This document shows positions 17,435-28,350 of a stretch of 63,605 nt of DNA, one piece after another (position 1 is the stretch's first letter; every line of letters begins with the position of its first letter). This DNA is from Chlorobium ferrooxidans DSM 13031 (GTDB lineage Bacteria > Bacteroidota > Chlorobiia > Chlorobiales > Chlorobiaceae). A program made the position numbers and the translations under genes. The stretch is from the NCBI RefSeq assembly GCF_000168715.1, contig NZ_AASE01000015.1:1-63605 (forward strand), read 5' to 3'. A model generated the notes under the pieces. That model was not told the origin of the DNA. It saw nothing but the letters and a program-made list of their open reading frames with translations, and made no database searches.

Positions 17435-19282
17435 TTATTTCTTGGGTTCATCCTTTTTCGGCAGTTCAACCCGCAGGTGCAGCTCTTTCAACTGCTGGGG
17501 GGTGACTTCGGATGGGGAGGACATCATGAGATCCTGCGCCGACTGGTTCATCGGGAAGGCGATAACCTCGCGGATGTTCTGCTCGTCGCGCAGAATCATC
17601 ACCAGGCGGTCGAGACCGGGAGCGATGCCTCCGTGGGGAGGAGCGCCGAGCTTGAAGGCTTCGATCATGTGACCAAAACGGAGATCAACCTCCTCTTTCG
17701 GGTATCCGGCAATCTCGAAGGCCTTGTACATGATGTCAGGCCTGTGGTTACGGATAGCTCCGCTGGAGAGCTCGATACCGTTGCAGACGATATCGTACTG
17801 GTAGGCAAGGATGTCGAGCGGAGACTTCGTCTCAAGCGCCTCCATCTCCCCCTGAGGCATGGAGAAGGGGTTATGGGAGAAGTCGATCTTTTTGGCCTCC
17901 TCATTATACTCGAACATCGGAAAGTCCACAATCCAGCAGAAGGAGAGCTCATCCTTGTCGAGCGTAAAGAGATCGCCGAAGTATGTTCTCATGCCGCCCA
18001 TGATCCGGCAAGTCTGCTCCCACTTCCCTGCTCCGAAAAAGACCACATCGCCGGTTTCAACACCGAGATGCGATTTCAGGGTTGCCAGATCCTCTTCACT
18101 GAGGAACTTCACAACCGGACCTTTCGGCCCCTCTTCGCGGAACTGGATATAGGCAAGACCGCCCGAACCGAGCTCGCGGGCGCGCTTCTCGGCCTTGTCG
18201 TAGAAGAGCCTCGACTCATGGCCGCGCCCCTTGAGCAGCAGCGCCTTGACGCAGGTGCCCGGCACGGTGTTGCTTGCAAAAACCTTGAATGAGGAGTTCA
18301 CAAAGAGCGAGGTGACATCACTGATTTCAATCGGAATTCTCAAATCGGGCTTGTCCGTTCCGAAGCGGTTCATGACATCCTTGTAGCTGATGCGGGGGAA
18401 AGGGAACTGCGTGATACGTTTCTCCGACATGGTGCGCGTCAGATGCTCAACCATCCCCTCAAGGATGGCAAAGAGGTCATCCTGCTCAATGAAGGCCATC
18501 TCCATATCAAGCTGATAGAACTCGCCGGGACTGCGGTCGGCACGGGCATCCTCATCCCTGAAGCACGGTGCTATCTGAAAGTAGCGGGGAAAGCCCGAAA
18601 CCATCAGAAGCTGTTTGAACTGCTGGGGCGCCTGCGGCAGTGCATAGAATTTACCGGGGTGGAGGCGGCTTGGCACAAGAAAGTCCCTTGCACCTTCCGG
18701 CGAACTTGAGGTAAGAATCGGAGTCTGTATCTCGATAAACTCCCTCTCCTCAAGATAACGGCGGATCGCAGCGGTAAGGCGGCTGCGGAAAATAATATTC
18801 TCGTGGATCTTCTCACGGCGAAGATCGATAAAACGGTATTTAAGGCGCAGCTCTTCCGAGGTCTGCACCTCATCGGCTACAGGAAAGGGCAGGGGCTGGG
18901 CATTACTCTCAACGGTAAGCCTGCTGACAACCACTTCGATCTCACCCGATGCAAGCTTTGGATTGATCGTGGAGGGACTCCGGAGAACCACCTCACCCTC
19001 AATACAGATAACCGACTCTGAATGGAGCTGACCGGCAGCTTCAAAGAGATCGTGCTGCTCAGGCTGGATAACAAGCTGACTGATTCCGGTATGATCGCGC
19101 AGATCGATAAAAATAAGTCCGCCGTGATCGCGTTTTCTGTGAACCCATCCGCCAAGTCTGACGGTGCTGTGCTCAAGCTCAGGGCTCAACAAACCGCAAT
19201 ATTCTGAGCGGAAACGGTTCTGAAGAGCATGCGTTGTTCGGCCTGCAGCTATACTCATAGTGATGCTATCGTCCTTTGGCAT
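17435..19282 (-). CDS. aspS: Aspartyl-tRNA synthetase
   Basis: A 615-residue bacterial-type class IIb synthetase. It has an N-terminal OB anticodon-binding domain ([21 protein letters not shown]), motif 2 ([10 protein letters not shown]), the bacterial GAD insertion in the middle and motif 3 (GLDRLVMIL) near the C-terminus. The first ATG (19282) is eight codons before a second ATG at 19258; either could be used. It follows dnaX by 63 bp and precedes a strong terminator. Confidence 0.97.
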   Translation of the reverse strand: MPKDDSITMSIAAGRTTHALQNRFRSEYCGLLSPELEHSTVRLGGWVHRKRDHGGLIFIDLRDHTGISQLVIQPEQHDLFEAAGQLHSESVICIEGEVVLRSPSTINPKLASGEIEVVVSRLTVESNAQPLPFPVADEVQTSEELRLKYRFIDLRREKIHENIIFRSRLTAAIRRYLEEREFIEIQTPILTSSSPEGARDFLVPSRLHPGKFYALPQAPQQFKQLLMVSGFPRYFQIAPCFRDEDARADRSPGEFYQLDMEMAFIEQDDLFAILEGMVEHLTRTMSEKRITQFPFPRISYKDVMNRFGTDKPDLRIPIEISDVTSLFVNSSFKVFASNTVPGTCVKALLLKGRGHESRLFYDKAEKRARELGSGGLAYIQFREEGPKGPVVKFLSEEDLATLKSHLGVETGDVVFFGAGKWEQTCRIMGGMRTYFGDLFTLDKDELSFCWIVDFPMFEYNEEAKKIDFSHNPFSMPQGEMEALETKSPLDILAYQYDIVCNGIELSSGAIRNHRPDIMYKAFEIAGYPKEEVDLRFGHMIEAFKLGAPPHGGIAPGLDRLVMILRDEQNIREVIAFPMNQSAQDLMMSSPSEVTPQQLKELHLRVELPKKDEPKK

Positions 19283-19345
19283 TGAGAAAATTAAAAGAGT
19301 GAATATGGGGAATTTTTCATGATTTATAAAACTTGTAAAGCACTC

Positions 19346-21117
19346 TCAGTATACCAGTTCACCTCCGAACTCCCTGATGAGAAAGCGGAGAACTTCATTG
19401 GTCTGTGAAAGCTCCTGGAAGAGGGTAAAAACCGACTTCTCCCGTGTACAGGCATCCTTCTCGGCGTCATAGCGAAGACGGAGCTGGAGCGGCATCGCAT
19501 AAAACTCCGACAGCTCTCGCTGCAGAAGCTCACGATCCTGGAGCAGCTCTTCATAGGAGAACTTCCGGCAGCAAACCATCTCAAGAACTCCTCCGGGAGT
19601 GCAGGAGGCAAGCTCACATGACTGGAGATGGGTTGCCATGAAGTTATGCGTTTTCCGGGCAAGATGGTCAAGAAACTGACGCCACTCAACCCGTAACGCA
19701 TCAAGACTGGCAAGCTGTTCAGGTGCTCCGGCCTGCCCCTCTGTCGAGCTCTGGAGCTCCTTATGCATCCGGCGCTCCCGCAGATCGGGAACAGTGGCAA
19801 ATCCTGAAAGTTTTTTCTGCCAGGAGCCGAGATCAAGATCAGCCGCGCCCTGTCGTTTTGGAGAAACTGAAGGGGTTGAAGCCGGTGGAGCGGATGGCGG
19901 AACGGGAGTCAGAGGCTTGTCAGAGGCTTTTTTTTTTGAGGCTGCACAAGTTGCGGCGGCTGCACACTCGCAACACCTGCACCCGGCACTATCTGATCAA
20001 TATCAATAAGCTTGAGCAGGGCCAGCTCAAAACGGAACTGGTATTCAAACTGAAACTTCAGCTCTTTCTGGGTCTGCAGGAGAAACTCAACCATCTGCAT
20101 AAGCGAAAAAGGTGAGAATTTGGTTGCATCCCGTTGATAACGCTCTCGAACTGCATCAGGACGCTCAACAAGACGGGTGGAAGACAAATTGAGCACAACG
20201 AGAATGTTGCGCAGATGCTCAATCAGCTTTTCAAGAAAATCCTGTTCATCATAACCGTTGCGGATAACAAACTGCGCAACCTCAAGCATAGCAGCATGGT
20301 TACGCTCCAGAACCGCATCGGTCACACCAAACATGTGCTCATCGTCAATGTAGTTCAGAAGCTCGGCCACACTCTGGTAACTGATACTCCCCTCATGATC
20401 ATTTTCGGCAGTAAAGGCGATAACCTGGTCAAGAATGCTCTGCGCATCGCGCATCGAGCCCTGGGCCTTGCGCCCGATGAGCTGAAGCGCATCGCCTTCA
20501 ACCGTTATCTTTTCAGCATCGCATATCGTCTGGAGCTGCTTCTGGATATCGGGCAGCGGTATCCTCTTGAAATTAAAGCGCTGACAGCGGGAGGCAATGG
20601 TCGCCGGAATCTTGTGCAGCTCTGTTGTGGCAAAGATGAATATGGCGTGAGGCGGGGGCTCTTCAAGCGTCTTCAGAAATGCATTAAATGCCGCAATGGA
20701 GAGCATATGCACCTCATCGATAATATAGACCCTGTACTTCCCTTTCTGTGGGCCGTAGCGGACATTCTCCCTCAGCGCGCGGATATCGTCAACACTGTTG
20801 TTGGAAGCCGCATCAAACTCCGAAATATTGAGGCTTGTACCCGAATCAAAATCACGACAGCTTTCGCACTCTCCGCAGGGCTCGGTCACCTCCTGAAGAT
20901 AAACCGGATCCTCCATCATTCTCTGGCAGTTGACCGCCTTGGCAAAAACTCTTGCCGCAGTGGTTTTACCGACACCGCGCAATCCCGAAAAAATATAACC
21001 ATGGCCGAGCCGTCCCATGCGAAGCGAGTTCTGGATGGTGCGGGTAATATGTTCCTGCGCCGTAATATCTGCAAACTTGCTCGGTCTGTACTTACGGGCT
21101 ATAACCTGGTAACTCAT
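19346..21117 (-). CDS. dnaX: DNA polymerase III gamma/tau subunit, with -1 frameshift producing tau
   Basis: The zero frame encodes 402 residues: Walker A GLRGVGKTTAARVF (45-58), a four-cysteine zinc module (C64, C81, C84, C87) and the DEVHML Walker B. It ends at TGA 19911-19909 just after an A10 run, giving a gamma-like clamp-loader ATPase. Shifting -1 at that run keeps the frame open for about 195 more codons to 19346. That adds a Pro/Ala/Ser-rich linker and a helical tail, for about 590 residues in total (tau). The downstream frame has no start or ribosome-binding site of its own at the junction. The ATG overlaps the yihY stop as TAATG. Confidence 0.93.
19926..19938 (-). promoter_or_regulatory. 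Slippery A10 frameshift/slippage site in dnaX
   Basis: On the minus strand the codons are CAA AAA AAA AAG, a run of ten A bases (19937-19928) that includes the heptamer A AAA AAG in the right phase for -1 slippage. An 11-bp direct repeat (AAGCCTCTGAC twice) follows, and the zero-frame TGA lies in its second copy. Either ribosomal frameshifting (E. coli style) or transcriptional slippage (Thermus style) would give tau. Confidence 0.85.
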
Positions 21118-22406
21118 TATTGCTGTTGATTATTATCCTCTAACAAGGTGACAAGAGGAATATCCATACTGCATCTCAGGCTCTCCGATACAGCTCTCTT
21201 TATCGTTCCTAAATGTAAGCTATTACCTTCGAAATCCATCAGACCGTTTTCCATGACGCCAAACCCCGGAGGAATTATTTCATAGAGATCATATAATTTC
21301 AGGGTATGCAGATCGCGACTGATTGCCAGATCGCCTCCGGCTGTGACATGGATAACGTCATGCTGCAGAAGCATATCAACAATCTCTTTCAGGAAAGAGG
21401 GCATTGCCGGATGCAGGTTTTTAAGAATCTTCTTCATGTTCATATAGCTTCCGCTCTTCTGCGCAGCATAGACAAGAGCGAGAACCGAGAGAATTTCCGG
21501 AATACCCCGCAGGGGATTGAAGGGTTCCGGCGCATTTCCGGCAGGTTTCAGGGCGCCGAGACAGAAAACAAACTCCGCACCGGTAAGCACGACAACCCAG
21601 CCGAGATAGATCCAGAAAAAGAGCATCGGTATAACCGATAACGCCCCGTAAATATGCTCGAAGGTTGCAACATTTGCGATATAGAAGCTGAACCATTTTT
21701 TTGACAGCTCAAAAAGCACGGCAGCAGCAAATGCGCCGGATATGGCATGCAGAAACCTCACCCGGCAGTTCGGCACAAGCATGTAGAGAAGAAAAAACGC
21801 AACGACCGAGTTGATGAAGGGCAGATAGGAGAGCAGCCTGGTTTTCACCTCAAGCATCGGTCCTTCGGTAAATACCGTATACCAGACGTAGGAACCGGCC
21901 GCAAGAGAGCTGCCGATAAGCACAGGACCAAGCGTCAGTACCGTCCAGTAGAGGGTAAAACCCTGGAACATCTTTCGCGGAGAGTGGACCTCCCAGATCT
22001 CATTGAGCGTATGATCGATTGTGGAAATAAGCGAGAGCGCAATGATAAAAAGAAACAGTCCGCCAAGCAGAGGAACCGTCGCAGTCTTGCCGATAAAATC
22101 GTTCAGGTAGTGATTGAGAATACCCCCTGCTCCGGGCATGAAATTCTGGACAAGAAACTCCTCAATATTGTGTTTGAGGGGAGTGAAAACGGCAAATACG
22201 CTCAATATGGAGAGCACAACGGCAAGAAAGGGCACAATGGAAAGCAGCGTCTGAAAAGCCAGAGAACCGGCACCGAGAAAGATCCGGTCATGAATGAGAT
22301 TTTTCCAGAAAAACGGAATAAACGCCCGCAGATAGCCGGCACTTCCAAAATGGCCACCATTCTGCAGTTTCAATCTCTCCTCTCCTGTTTTCATCTTGAT
22401 CAACAT
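21117..22406 (-). CDS. YihY/BrkB-family inner-membrane protein
   Basis: A 429-residue protein. About 290 residues form a six-helix YihY/BrkB (formerly 'RNase BN') membrane domain, with the conserved AFQTLLSIVPFLAVVLSIL first helix region and YGALSVIPMLFFWIYLGW near 250. A soluble C-terminal extension of about 130 residues looks like a winged-helix fold, seen in some members. Function is unproven; the RNase BN name is historical and wrong. It overlaps dnaX by one base. Confidence 0.88.
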   Translation of the reverse strand: MLIKMKTGEERLKLQNGGHFGSAGYLRAFIPFFWKNLIHDRIFLGAGSLAFQTLLSIVPFLAVVLSILSVFAVFTPLKHNIEEFLVQNFMPGAGGILNHYLNDFIGKTATVPLLGGLFLFIIALSLISTIDHTLNEIWEVHSPRKMFQGFTLYWTVLTLGPVLIGSSLAAGSYVWYTVFTEGPMLEVKTRLLSYLPFINSVVAFFLLYMLVPNCRVRFLHAISGAFAAAVLFELSKKWFSFYIANVATFEHIYGALSVIPMLFFWIYLGWVVVLTGAEFVFCLGALKPAGNAPEPFNPLRGIPEILSVLALVYAAQKSGSYMNMKKILKNLHPAMPSFLKEIVDMLLQHDVIHVTAGGDLAISRDLHTLKLYDLYEIIPPGFGVMENGLMDFEGNSLHLGTIKRAVSESLRCSMDIPLVTLLEDNNQQQ

Positions 22407-22424
22407 TTGCCTCTGTGAACCCCT

Positions 22425-23681
22425 TCACGCTTCAAAAGCCTGCCTGCTTCCGGCTGATCCCACCCTGGTCATAAGCAGGAGGCCTGTTAAAAAAAAGAGC
22501 AGCAGTGAGCCGAGAGCCACCCGCTGACTCCCTGCCTGTGCAGAGACAAGACCGAAGACAAGCGGACCGGCTATGGCCGAAGCCTTGCCGAAGGTGCCAT
22601 CATAAAAACCGAAAAACTCGGTAACATGTTCCGCCGGTGTAAGCCGGGCCATCATGGATCGGGAAGCCGCCTGGGAGGAGCCCATCGAGAGACCGGCAAG
22701 CATCCCGGTATAAAAAAAGAGCTCCTTGCTGTCGGAGAGAATAGCCAGCAATACAACCGCAAACCAGATAAAAAGAGTGATAACAATGGTACGTTTCGGC
22801 CCGATCCTGTCGGTAACAAAACCGAAAACAACCGAACCGGCAATTGCGGTTGTCTGTACAAGCATAAAGAAGACAATCAGCTCCCCGGTTGTAAAACCGA
22901 AGGTATTCTGGGCATAGATCGACGAAAATGCGATGACGGTTAAAATAGCGTCATTATAGAAAAAGTAGGCCAGAAGGAAGCGGGCAAGATCGGGATAGTT
23001 CATGATATGGCGAACCGTATACTGCACCTCTTTGACGGAACGACCGATCGCCGCAAAAGAGAGCGGAGAACGCACCTCCCTCTTCCCGTCACGGAGCGTG
23101 AGAAAGAGCGGTGTGGCAAACAGGGCAAAAAAGAGTGCCACCCAGAGAAAGCTCTGCCGGATATTCGATGCATTGGAGAGCACAATACCCCCGCTGAGAA
23201 GCGGTTTCATAAGCAGCAGGATGGAGAGGGCGCCAAGATAGCCCATCGCAAATCCATAGCCGGATACCCTGCCGAGACTCTTGTCGGAGGCAAGCTCCTT
23301 GAGGTAGGCATCATAAAAAACCAGACCGCCCTCAAATCCCATATTGGCAAGAATAAAGAGTGCGGCAGCTGTAAGCGCTGTGCCTGGTCCGGAAAAAAAA
23401 AGAAGGGCCGTTGCAACAACCGAGGTGAGGGTGAAAACGAAAAGAAAGCGTTTTCGTTTTCCTGAATAGTCCGCCGCAGCACCGAGCACTGGCGAAATGA
23501 GCGCGACAAGCAGCATGGAGAGGCTGACGCTGAAGCCCCAGAGCGCATCGCCGGAAGGCTCCCCGGCGCAGATGACATTCTTGAAGTAGAGGGGAAAAGC
23601 AAAGGTCACCATCATCACGCTGAAAGAGGTATTGGCAAAATCAAAAAGCAGCCAGGAGAACACCTTGTATTTCTGCGTCAC
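22425..23681 (-). CDS. MFS transporter, UMF1/Atg22-like family
   Basis: A 418-residue transporter with 12 predicted helices. The family signature WLLFDFANTSFSVMMVTFAFP lies at the N-terminus (about residues 10-30), with GAAADYSGKRKRFL between helices 2 and 3 and GFVTDRIGPKRT in the second half. Atg22 relatives export amino acids from yeast vacuoles; the bacterial substrate is not known. It lies 18 bp upstream of yihY in the same run. Confidence 0.87.
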   Translation of the reverse strand: MTQKYKVFSWLLFDFANTSFSVMMVTFAFPLYFKNVICAGEPSGDALWGFSVSLSMLLVALISPVLGAAADYSGKRKRFLFVFTLTSVVATALLFFSGPGTALTAAALFILANMGFEGGLVFYDAYLKELASDKSLGRVSGYGFAMGYLGALSILLLMKPLLSGGIVLSNASNIRQSFLWVALFFALFATPLFLTLRDGKREVRSPLSFAAIGRSVKEVQYTVRHIMNYPDLARFLLAYFFYNDAILTVIAFSSIYAQNTFGFTTGELIVFFMLVQTTAIAGSVVFGFVTDRIGPKRTIVITLFIWFAVVLLAILSDSKELFFYTGMLAGLSMGSSQAASRSMMARLTPAEHVTEFFGFYDGTFGKASAIAGPLVFGLVSAQAGSQRVALGSLLLFFLTGLLLMTRVGSAGSRQAFEA

Positions 23682-23723
23682 GACAGGTTCCGGTTTAACT
23701 TGTGAGTGAATGGAGTGAACCCT

Positions 23724-24428
23724 TCAGACTCCGGCAATATGGTGAAAGAGTGATTCAAGGAGTGAGCGTCCGTCATCCGAGCCGAGCAGCTTCTCACTGG
23801 CTCTCTCGGGATGCGGCATCAGACCGAGTACGTTGCCCTGACGGTTGATGATACCGGCAATATTTTTCACCGAACCGTTCGGATTGCTCCCGTCACTCAC
23901 GTTGCCTTCGGCATCGCAGTATCTGAACACAATCTGCTCATGCTCTTCAAGGCTTTCAATGACTTCGGCCGGCGCAAAATAGTTTCCCTCTCCATGCGCA
24001 ATAGGAATTCTCAGAACCTGACCCTCGCTGTAGAGCGAAGTAAAGATGGTCGAGCAGTTCACCGCCTTGATGGTGGTCTGTGTGCAGAGAAACTTCTTGT
24101 CGCGGTTGCGCGACAGCGCACCTTCGAGAAGCTTGCTCTCAAGCAGCACCTGAAATCCATTGCAGATGCCGAGCACAGGGAACCCCTTGCGGGCAAACTC
24201 TATAACCTCCTGCATGATGGGAGAGAAACGGGCAATTGATCCGGCTCGGAGATAGTCGCCATAGGAAAAGCCGCCGGGCAGAATAATCGCCTTCACACCC
24301 TGCAGATCATGTTCATTATGCCAGAGCATGAGCGGCCGCACACCGTCAAAGGAGGCAACAGCATGCTCGGTATCATGATCACAGTTTGAACCCGGAAATA
24401 CAACGACCCCTACAGTTACATCAGCCAT
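23724..24428 (-). CDS. purQ: Phosphoribosylformylglycinamidine synthase, glutaminase subunit PurQ
   Basis: A 234-residue class I glutamine amidotransferase supplying ammonia to PurL. The nucleophile C89 lies in [11 protein letters not shown], with the conserved [12 protein letters not shown] at 52-63 and the His/Glu pair in MPHPERASE near the end. It follows purS by 15 bp. PurL is not in the window. The three-subunit (PurS/PurQ/small PurL) enzyme is implied by purS. Confidence 0.97.
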   Translation of the reverse strand: MADVTVGVVVFPGSNCDHDTEHAVASFDGVRPLMLWHNEHDLQGVKAIILPGGFSYGDYLRAGSIARFSPIMQEVIEFARKGFPVLGICNGFQVLLESKLLEGALSRNRDKKFLCTQTTIKAVNCSTIFTSLYSEGQVLRIPIAHGEGNYFAPAEVIESLEEHEQIVFRYCDAEGNVSDGSNPNGSVKNIAGIINRQGNVLGLMPHPERASEKLLGSDDGRSLLESLFHHIAGV

Positions 24429-24443
24429 GGTTGAGAGTGGTAA

Positions 24444-24698
24444 TTAATTTACTTTTTCCAGCTCCAGAGAGTAATTCTCCATTACCGGATTCGATAAGAG
24501 TTTCTGACAGATCTCGTTGCCGATGCGTTCAGCCTGAACCGGATCCTGTTCATTGATAGTTACCTCGATATATTTGCCGATTCTTGCCGACTCAACACTC
24601 TGGTATCCGAGATTTTTCAAAGCATGCTCGACAGCCTTGCCCTGAACATCAAGTATGGACTGGCGCAGGGTCACCTTAATTTTTGCAGTATAGGGCAT
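24444..24698 (-). CDS. purS: Phosphoribosylformylglycinamidine synthase subunit PurS
   Basis: An 84-residue protein that bridges PurQ and PurL. KIKVTLRQSILDVQGKAVEHAL and the RIGKYIEV strand are characteristic. The true start is the ATG at 24698; the same frame extends upstream through the pssA gene end and would add about 90 unrelated residues. It sits 28 bp after pssA and 15 bp before purQ. Confidence 0.95.
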   Translation of the reverse strand: MPYTAKIKVTLRQSILDVQGKAVEHALKNLGYQSVESARIGKYIEVTINEQDPVQAERIGNEICQKLLSNPVMENYSLELEKVN

Positions 24699-24726
24699 TA
24701 TCACGCGGATGGTTGATGAAAATAAA

Positions 24727-25449
24727 TCAGGTCTGCCATTGACGATACAGCAGTGAAATTGACCGTACAATACCGAGCAGAATATACAACAACATGGCAA
24801 GAAAAAAAGCTTTCGAGTGAAAGACAAGAACACAAAACATTGCCACAATGTAGAGCGACATCTGTACAGGTTTACGGCGGAAGGAATCCACCGTCGGCTT
24901 GGGCAGTGCATCATAGTTGACCTTGCTGACCATGAGCAGGGCAAGAGCGGTGGAGAGCCATGCCAGAACACTCTGCATCATATTGAGGGGAAAGAGCGGA
25001 TCCCCGGTCATCCAGAGCACAAATCCGGTTATGGTCAAAGCCTGGGCAGGAGTCGGAAGACCGGAAAAGGACTCCTTCTTGTAATCAATCATGCTGATGT
25101 TGAAGCGGGCAAGTCGAAGCCCGCTGCCGATCATAAGCAGGGAGCTGACAAAAATTCCGGTCATGCCCGGCAATCCCTCAAGACCGAACTTGTAAACCAG
25201 ATAGGCCGGAGCCGCACCGAAAGAGACAAGATCTGAAAGCGAATCAAGCTCAAAACCGAAATCGGAAGTCCCTTTGGTAACTCTTGCAACCAGACCGTCT
25301 ATCGTATCAAAAAAAGCGGCCAGAATGATAAACCAGCAGGCGGCAACAAAACTCCACTCACCCGACATGACAATCGAGATGTAGCCGCTGACCATGTTCA
25401 TGAAGGTAAAAACCGATGGACAAACGAACGCGAAACAAACAGGAAACAA
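24727..25449 (-). CDS. pssA: CDP-diacylglycerol-serine O-phosphatidyltransferase
   Basis: A 240-residue integral membrane CDP-alcohol phosphotransferase. The full catalytic motif DG-x2-AR-x8-G-x3-D-x3-D is present (DGLVARV...GFELDSLSD, about residues 49-71), and the remainder is hydrophobic helices. PSVFTFMNMVSGYISI at the N-terminus matches bacterial type II PssA (Bacillus-like), which makes phosphatidylserine as a precursor of phosphatidylethanolamine. It heads the minus-strand run that continues to aspS. Confidence 0.92.
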   Translation of the reverse strand: MFPVCFAFVCPSVFTFMNMVSGYISIVMSGEWSFVAACWFIILAAFFDTIDGLVARVTKGTSDFGFELDSLSDLVSFGAAPAYLVYKFGLEGLPGMTGIFVSSLLMIGSGLRLARFNISMIDYKKESFSGLPTPAQALTITGFVLWMTGDPLFPLNMMQSVLAWLSTALALLMVSKVNYDALPKPTVDSFRRKPVQMSLYIVAMFCVLVFHSKAFFLAMLLYILLGIVRSISLLYRQWQT

Positions 25450-25660
25450 GTTGTAACCAGGTCACTTTGAGCTGTTTTTCAGAAAAGGAGGATAGCGTTT
25501 TTGAACCTTTTTCTTGCCAGCATCAGCCATAAAGAGAAATATCCAGCATCCGGGAAAAAATTACCCAAAACCAGCAATACGCCTTGGAATGGGTGTTGAT
25601 ATGAAAAGTACAATCGTTCATCAAGCTTTTAAACAGAAAAGAGTTGCCGGGCACTCCCGT

Positions 25661-26494
25661 TCAATAGCTTTCATCCGCTGAAGGAAAAGATCGCTCTCGG
25701 ACATCATGAACATAGGACTTGACCGCATCTTCAATCACCGTATTCAAGTCGGCATACTGCCTGACGAATCGTGGATGAAACTCCCTGTTGAGACCAAGAA
25801 TATCATTGATGACAAGCACCTGACCATCACACTCTACACCTGCACCGATTCCGATAGTCGGAATGGTCAGTGAACGGGTAACTTCAGCGGCCAGCGCCGA
25901 TGGGATTTTTTCAAGCACAACCGCAAAGGCACCCGACTCCTCAAGAGCGCGTGCATCTTCAAGAAGCTGGTCAGCCTCCCTCTCCTCCTCTGCCCTCACC
26001 TTGTAGCTTCCGTATTTGTAGATCGACTGCGGCATGAGCCCGAGATGACCCATGACAGGAATACCGACATCAGTGATTCGTTTCACCGTATCGGCAATGA
26101 TCATGCCTCCCTCAAGCTTCAGCGCATCGCACTCATGCTCCTTCATAATCTTTCCGGCATTGCGCAGGGCCTCATCTCCTGAAATCTGGTAGCTCATGAA
26201 CGGCATATCCACCACCACCATTGCCCTGTTGCTCTCATCCTGAACCCCCTTGACCACCGCTTTTGCATGATAGATCATCTCCTCGATGGTAATAGGCAGG
26301 GTCGTACTGTGCCCGGCAAAAACATTGCTTGCAGAATCCCCCACAAGAATAACATCAACTCCTGCACGATCAAGAATTCTGGCCATGGTATAGTCATAGG
26401 CTGTCAGAACTGATATTTTCTCTTTCCCCTGCTTCATATCAAGCAGTCTTCTGGTCGTTACATGAGCTGCTTTATGCTGAACGCGTCTGTTCAT
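25661..26494 (-). CDS. panB: 3-methyl-2-oxobutanoate hydroxymethyltransferase
   Basis: A 277-residue enzyme adding a hydroxymethyl group to alpha-ketoisovalerate, the first pantothenate step. [26 protein letters not shown] (metal ligand D) and DMPFMSY are diagnostic. So are [14 protein letters not shown] and the catalytic EKIP segment. Its ATG overlaps the stop of the upstream lipoate-ligase-type gene (ATGA). PanC is not adjacent. Confidence 0.96.
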   Translation of the reverse strand: MNRRVQHKAAHVTTRRLLDMKQGKEKISVLTAYDYTMARILDRAGVDVILVGDSASNVFAGHSTTLPITIEEMIYHAKAVVKGVQDESNRAMVVVDMPFMSYQISGDEALRNAGKIMKEHECDALKLEGGMIIADTVKRITDVGIPVMGHLGLMPQSIYKYGSYKVRAEEEREADQLLEDARALEESGAFAVVLEKIPSALAAEVTRSLTIPTIGIGAGVECDGQVLVINDILGLNREFHPRFVRQYADLNTVIEDAVKSYVHDVRERSFPSADESY

Positions 26495-27321
26495 GATGCT
26501 TGCTGCTTAATGGATTGTGTATAATCATAACCTTCAAGAAAATCCGATAATTCGTCGGGCTGAAGCACTACCGGCTCCAGACGGTGCTCTACTCCTGCCG
26601 ATTGCAGCATCAATTCTGCAATGCGCTGATATGGCGGAATGTAGCCGAGAATCTCTTCAAGCGTGGTGCTTTTTTGCTCCATCTCGTTGCTGACACGCTC
26701 GCGAGCATCCCCAGCCGGTGAGGCAATATAACGCCAAAGCTCCCTGTGCGTGACGGAAAGAGGAAGCGAGCCATGCTGCAGCAGAATATCCCCTGTTCTG
26801 CGCTGAGCCGACCCGACAAGTTTACGACCATCTACCTGCAGTTCATAGCGGGCAGAAGCCGTAAAACAGCTGACCGACCCGCTGCCGGGCACCTGATCCG
26901 GCCCGGAAAGGGTGGAACGGCAGAACTCCGCCCTGATGCCGAGCGCTTCAAGAGCAAGCATGATCACCTCATGGACCATCCGGTAGTGGGTGCTGTTCTC
27001 TGCCAATGAATCAGTAATGAAACTGTAGGTAAACTCTTCAGCATGAAAAACCGCTCTGCCGCCGGTCGGCCTCCGGACAACATCAATACCCGCCGCCGCA
27101 GCGGCTCTCATATCAATATCCGACTCTCGCTGATTGTAGCCCAGTGTAATGGCAAATGGTCTCCATGCATAGAAACGCCAGAGACAACTCCCGTATCCGA
27201 AACGCGCCTGAAACCGTCCATCAAGAAATGCCGCCATCATCATCCGGTCGAACGCCATGTTCTCTTCGCCGGTATGAAAACCGGTATCAACACAATAAAC
27301 CTTTGAAAAAAGAGGATTCAC
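26491..27321 (-). CDS. Lipoate-protein ligase A / octanoyltransferase family protein (LplA/LipM-like)
   Basis: A 276-residue BPL/LplA/LipB-fold protein. Typical segments are [20 protein letters not shown], the glycine-arginine loop [11 protein letters not shown], and [22 protein letters not shown], which carries the conserved lysine. Members attach lipoate or octanoate to E2/GcvH domains. LipM, LipL and LplA cannot be told apart from sequence alone, and the C-terminal LplA accessory domain is absent. It overlaps panB by four bases and so is probably translationally coupled. Confidence 0.85.
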   Translation of the reverse strand: MNPLFSKVYCVDTGFHTGEENMAFDRMMMAAFLDGRFQARFGYGSCLWRFYAWRPFAITLGYNQRESDIDMRAAAAAGIDVVRRPTGGRAVFHAEEFTYSFITDSLAENSTHYRMVHEVIMLALEALGIRAEFCRSTLSGPDQVPGSGSVSCFTASARYELQVDGRKLVGSAQRRTGDILLQHGSLPLSVTHRELWRYIASPAGDARERVSNEMEQKSTTLEEILGYIPPYQRIAELMLQSAGVEHRLEPVVLQPDELSDFLEGYDYTQSIKQQAS

Positions 27322-27475
27322 AAGCTGTAAAACAGTTCACGGGATTCATCGCAAGCGCCATATTCAACTGCTCAAGATAGCTGAAAAGGATATGGCAACA
27401 AAAAAGAGCGCGCAGCCGCAACTATTTCCTTGCGAGTAAACCGTGTTGCTTGCGCCACCACGGCTCAAAAGGCAT

Positions 27476-28091
27476 TCACCTCTTTTTTTTCAGGGGAGAA
27501 AACTTTTCAAGAATAGGTGAGACCATCCGGTCGATATCCTGCTGCATGAGCTCTGAATCCTGACGATCCCTGATTACACCCCAGGATGAACCCCTCCAGG
27601 CAGGAGCACCGGAGAGCGCGTCAATGATATCAATCACAAGATATCCCTCTTCATGGTAACGAACCCAGGCGGCTGAACCATAGGGTGGCCAGAACGGCTC
27701 GGCAAAATAGCGACTCCCGTTACGATAAGCCCTGAAAGATAGCGCGGGGTATAATACGGCTCAAGATACATTGAGCTCACAACGGCTTTCTGCAGCTGAA
27801 TTTTGACCAGAAAATCAACCTGACCTTTTTTTGAAGCAGATACCCCCTGGCTGCCAGTTCGCGATCTACCGAGCGGCGGGTACGATTGTAAACAAAGGGA
27901 GAGATCTCCAGGGAAACCTTGTCCGCATTGACAACATCCTCCCCGGAGGACCAGTTATAGGTAACATATCGTGACCGGTCTATGGATGGATCAAAGTCTG
28001 AAGAGACATAGACACTGCTGCAGCCGCTCAGCAGAAGCAGGCAGCAGAGAGTGCACCATCCGGTAATTGCCGTAATGCGGAATGAAAACAT
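27476..28091 (-). pseudogene. DUF4136-type lipoprotein gene broken by two frameshifts
   Basis: The N-terminal frame (from ATG 28091) has a lipobox LLLLSGCSS and the family pattern VYVSSDFDPSIDRSRYVTY, then RRSVDRELAARGYLLQKK. It leaves the family pattern at an A7 run (27832-27826) and stops at 27777. The next frame (-1) continues sensibly with QVDFLVKIQLQKAVV and EPYYTPRYLSG. A further -1 shift near 27740 restores YRNGSRYFAEPFWPPYG...DIDRMVSPILEKFSP to a stop at 27476. Read through, it would be an intact lipoprotein of about 205 residues. Each shift equals a one-base deletion, so either this is a decaying gene or there are two sequence errors. Confidence 0.82.
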
Positions 28092-28350
28092 GACAAGAGC
28101 CCTCCGATGAGAATTCCCTGAAAAAGCAACTCTGTTTTATCAACCCGTTCAATCAAAGGTAACGAATCAATTTTTCAGTTCGTTTCCTTTAGCTGTAATC
28201 TCTCCGTCACCACCCTCATACAGCGCACAGAAGCCGAAGCCATCCTTATTTTCCTATTATTTTTTAACTGTAGATTGTTTGTATCAAGCCAGACAGGTAT
28301 TTTGTTTCAGTAATCATTGTTACACAATATCCAATGTCTCCGTCTGATCC

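Noticed and set aside
20134..21129. 331-codon plus-strand frame opposite dnaX
   Set aside because: dnaX shows Walker motifs and zinc cysteines; the opposite frame shows nothing.
24699..24971. N-terminal extension of PurS to 175 residues
   Set aside because: The added part reads through the end of pssA in another frame; PurS proteins are about 80-85 residues.
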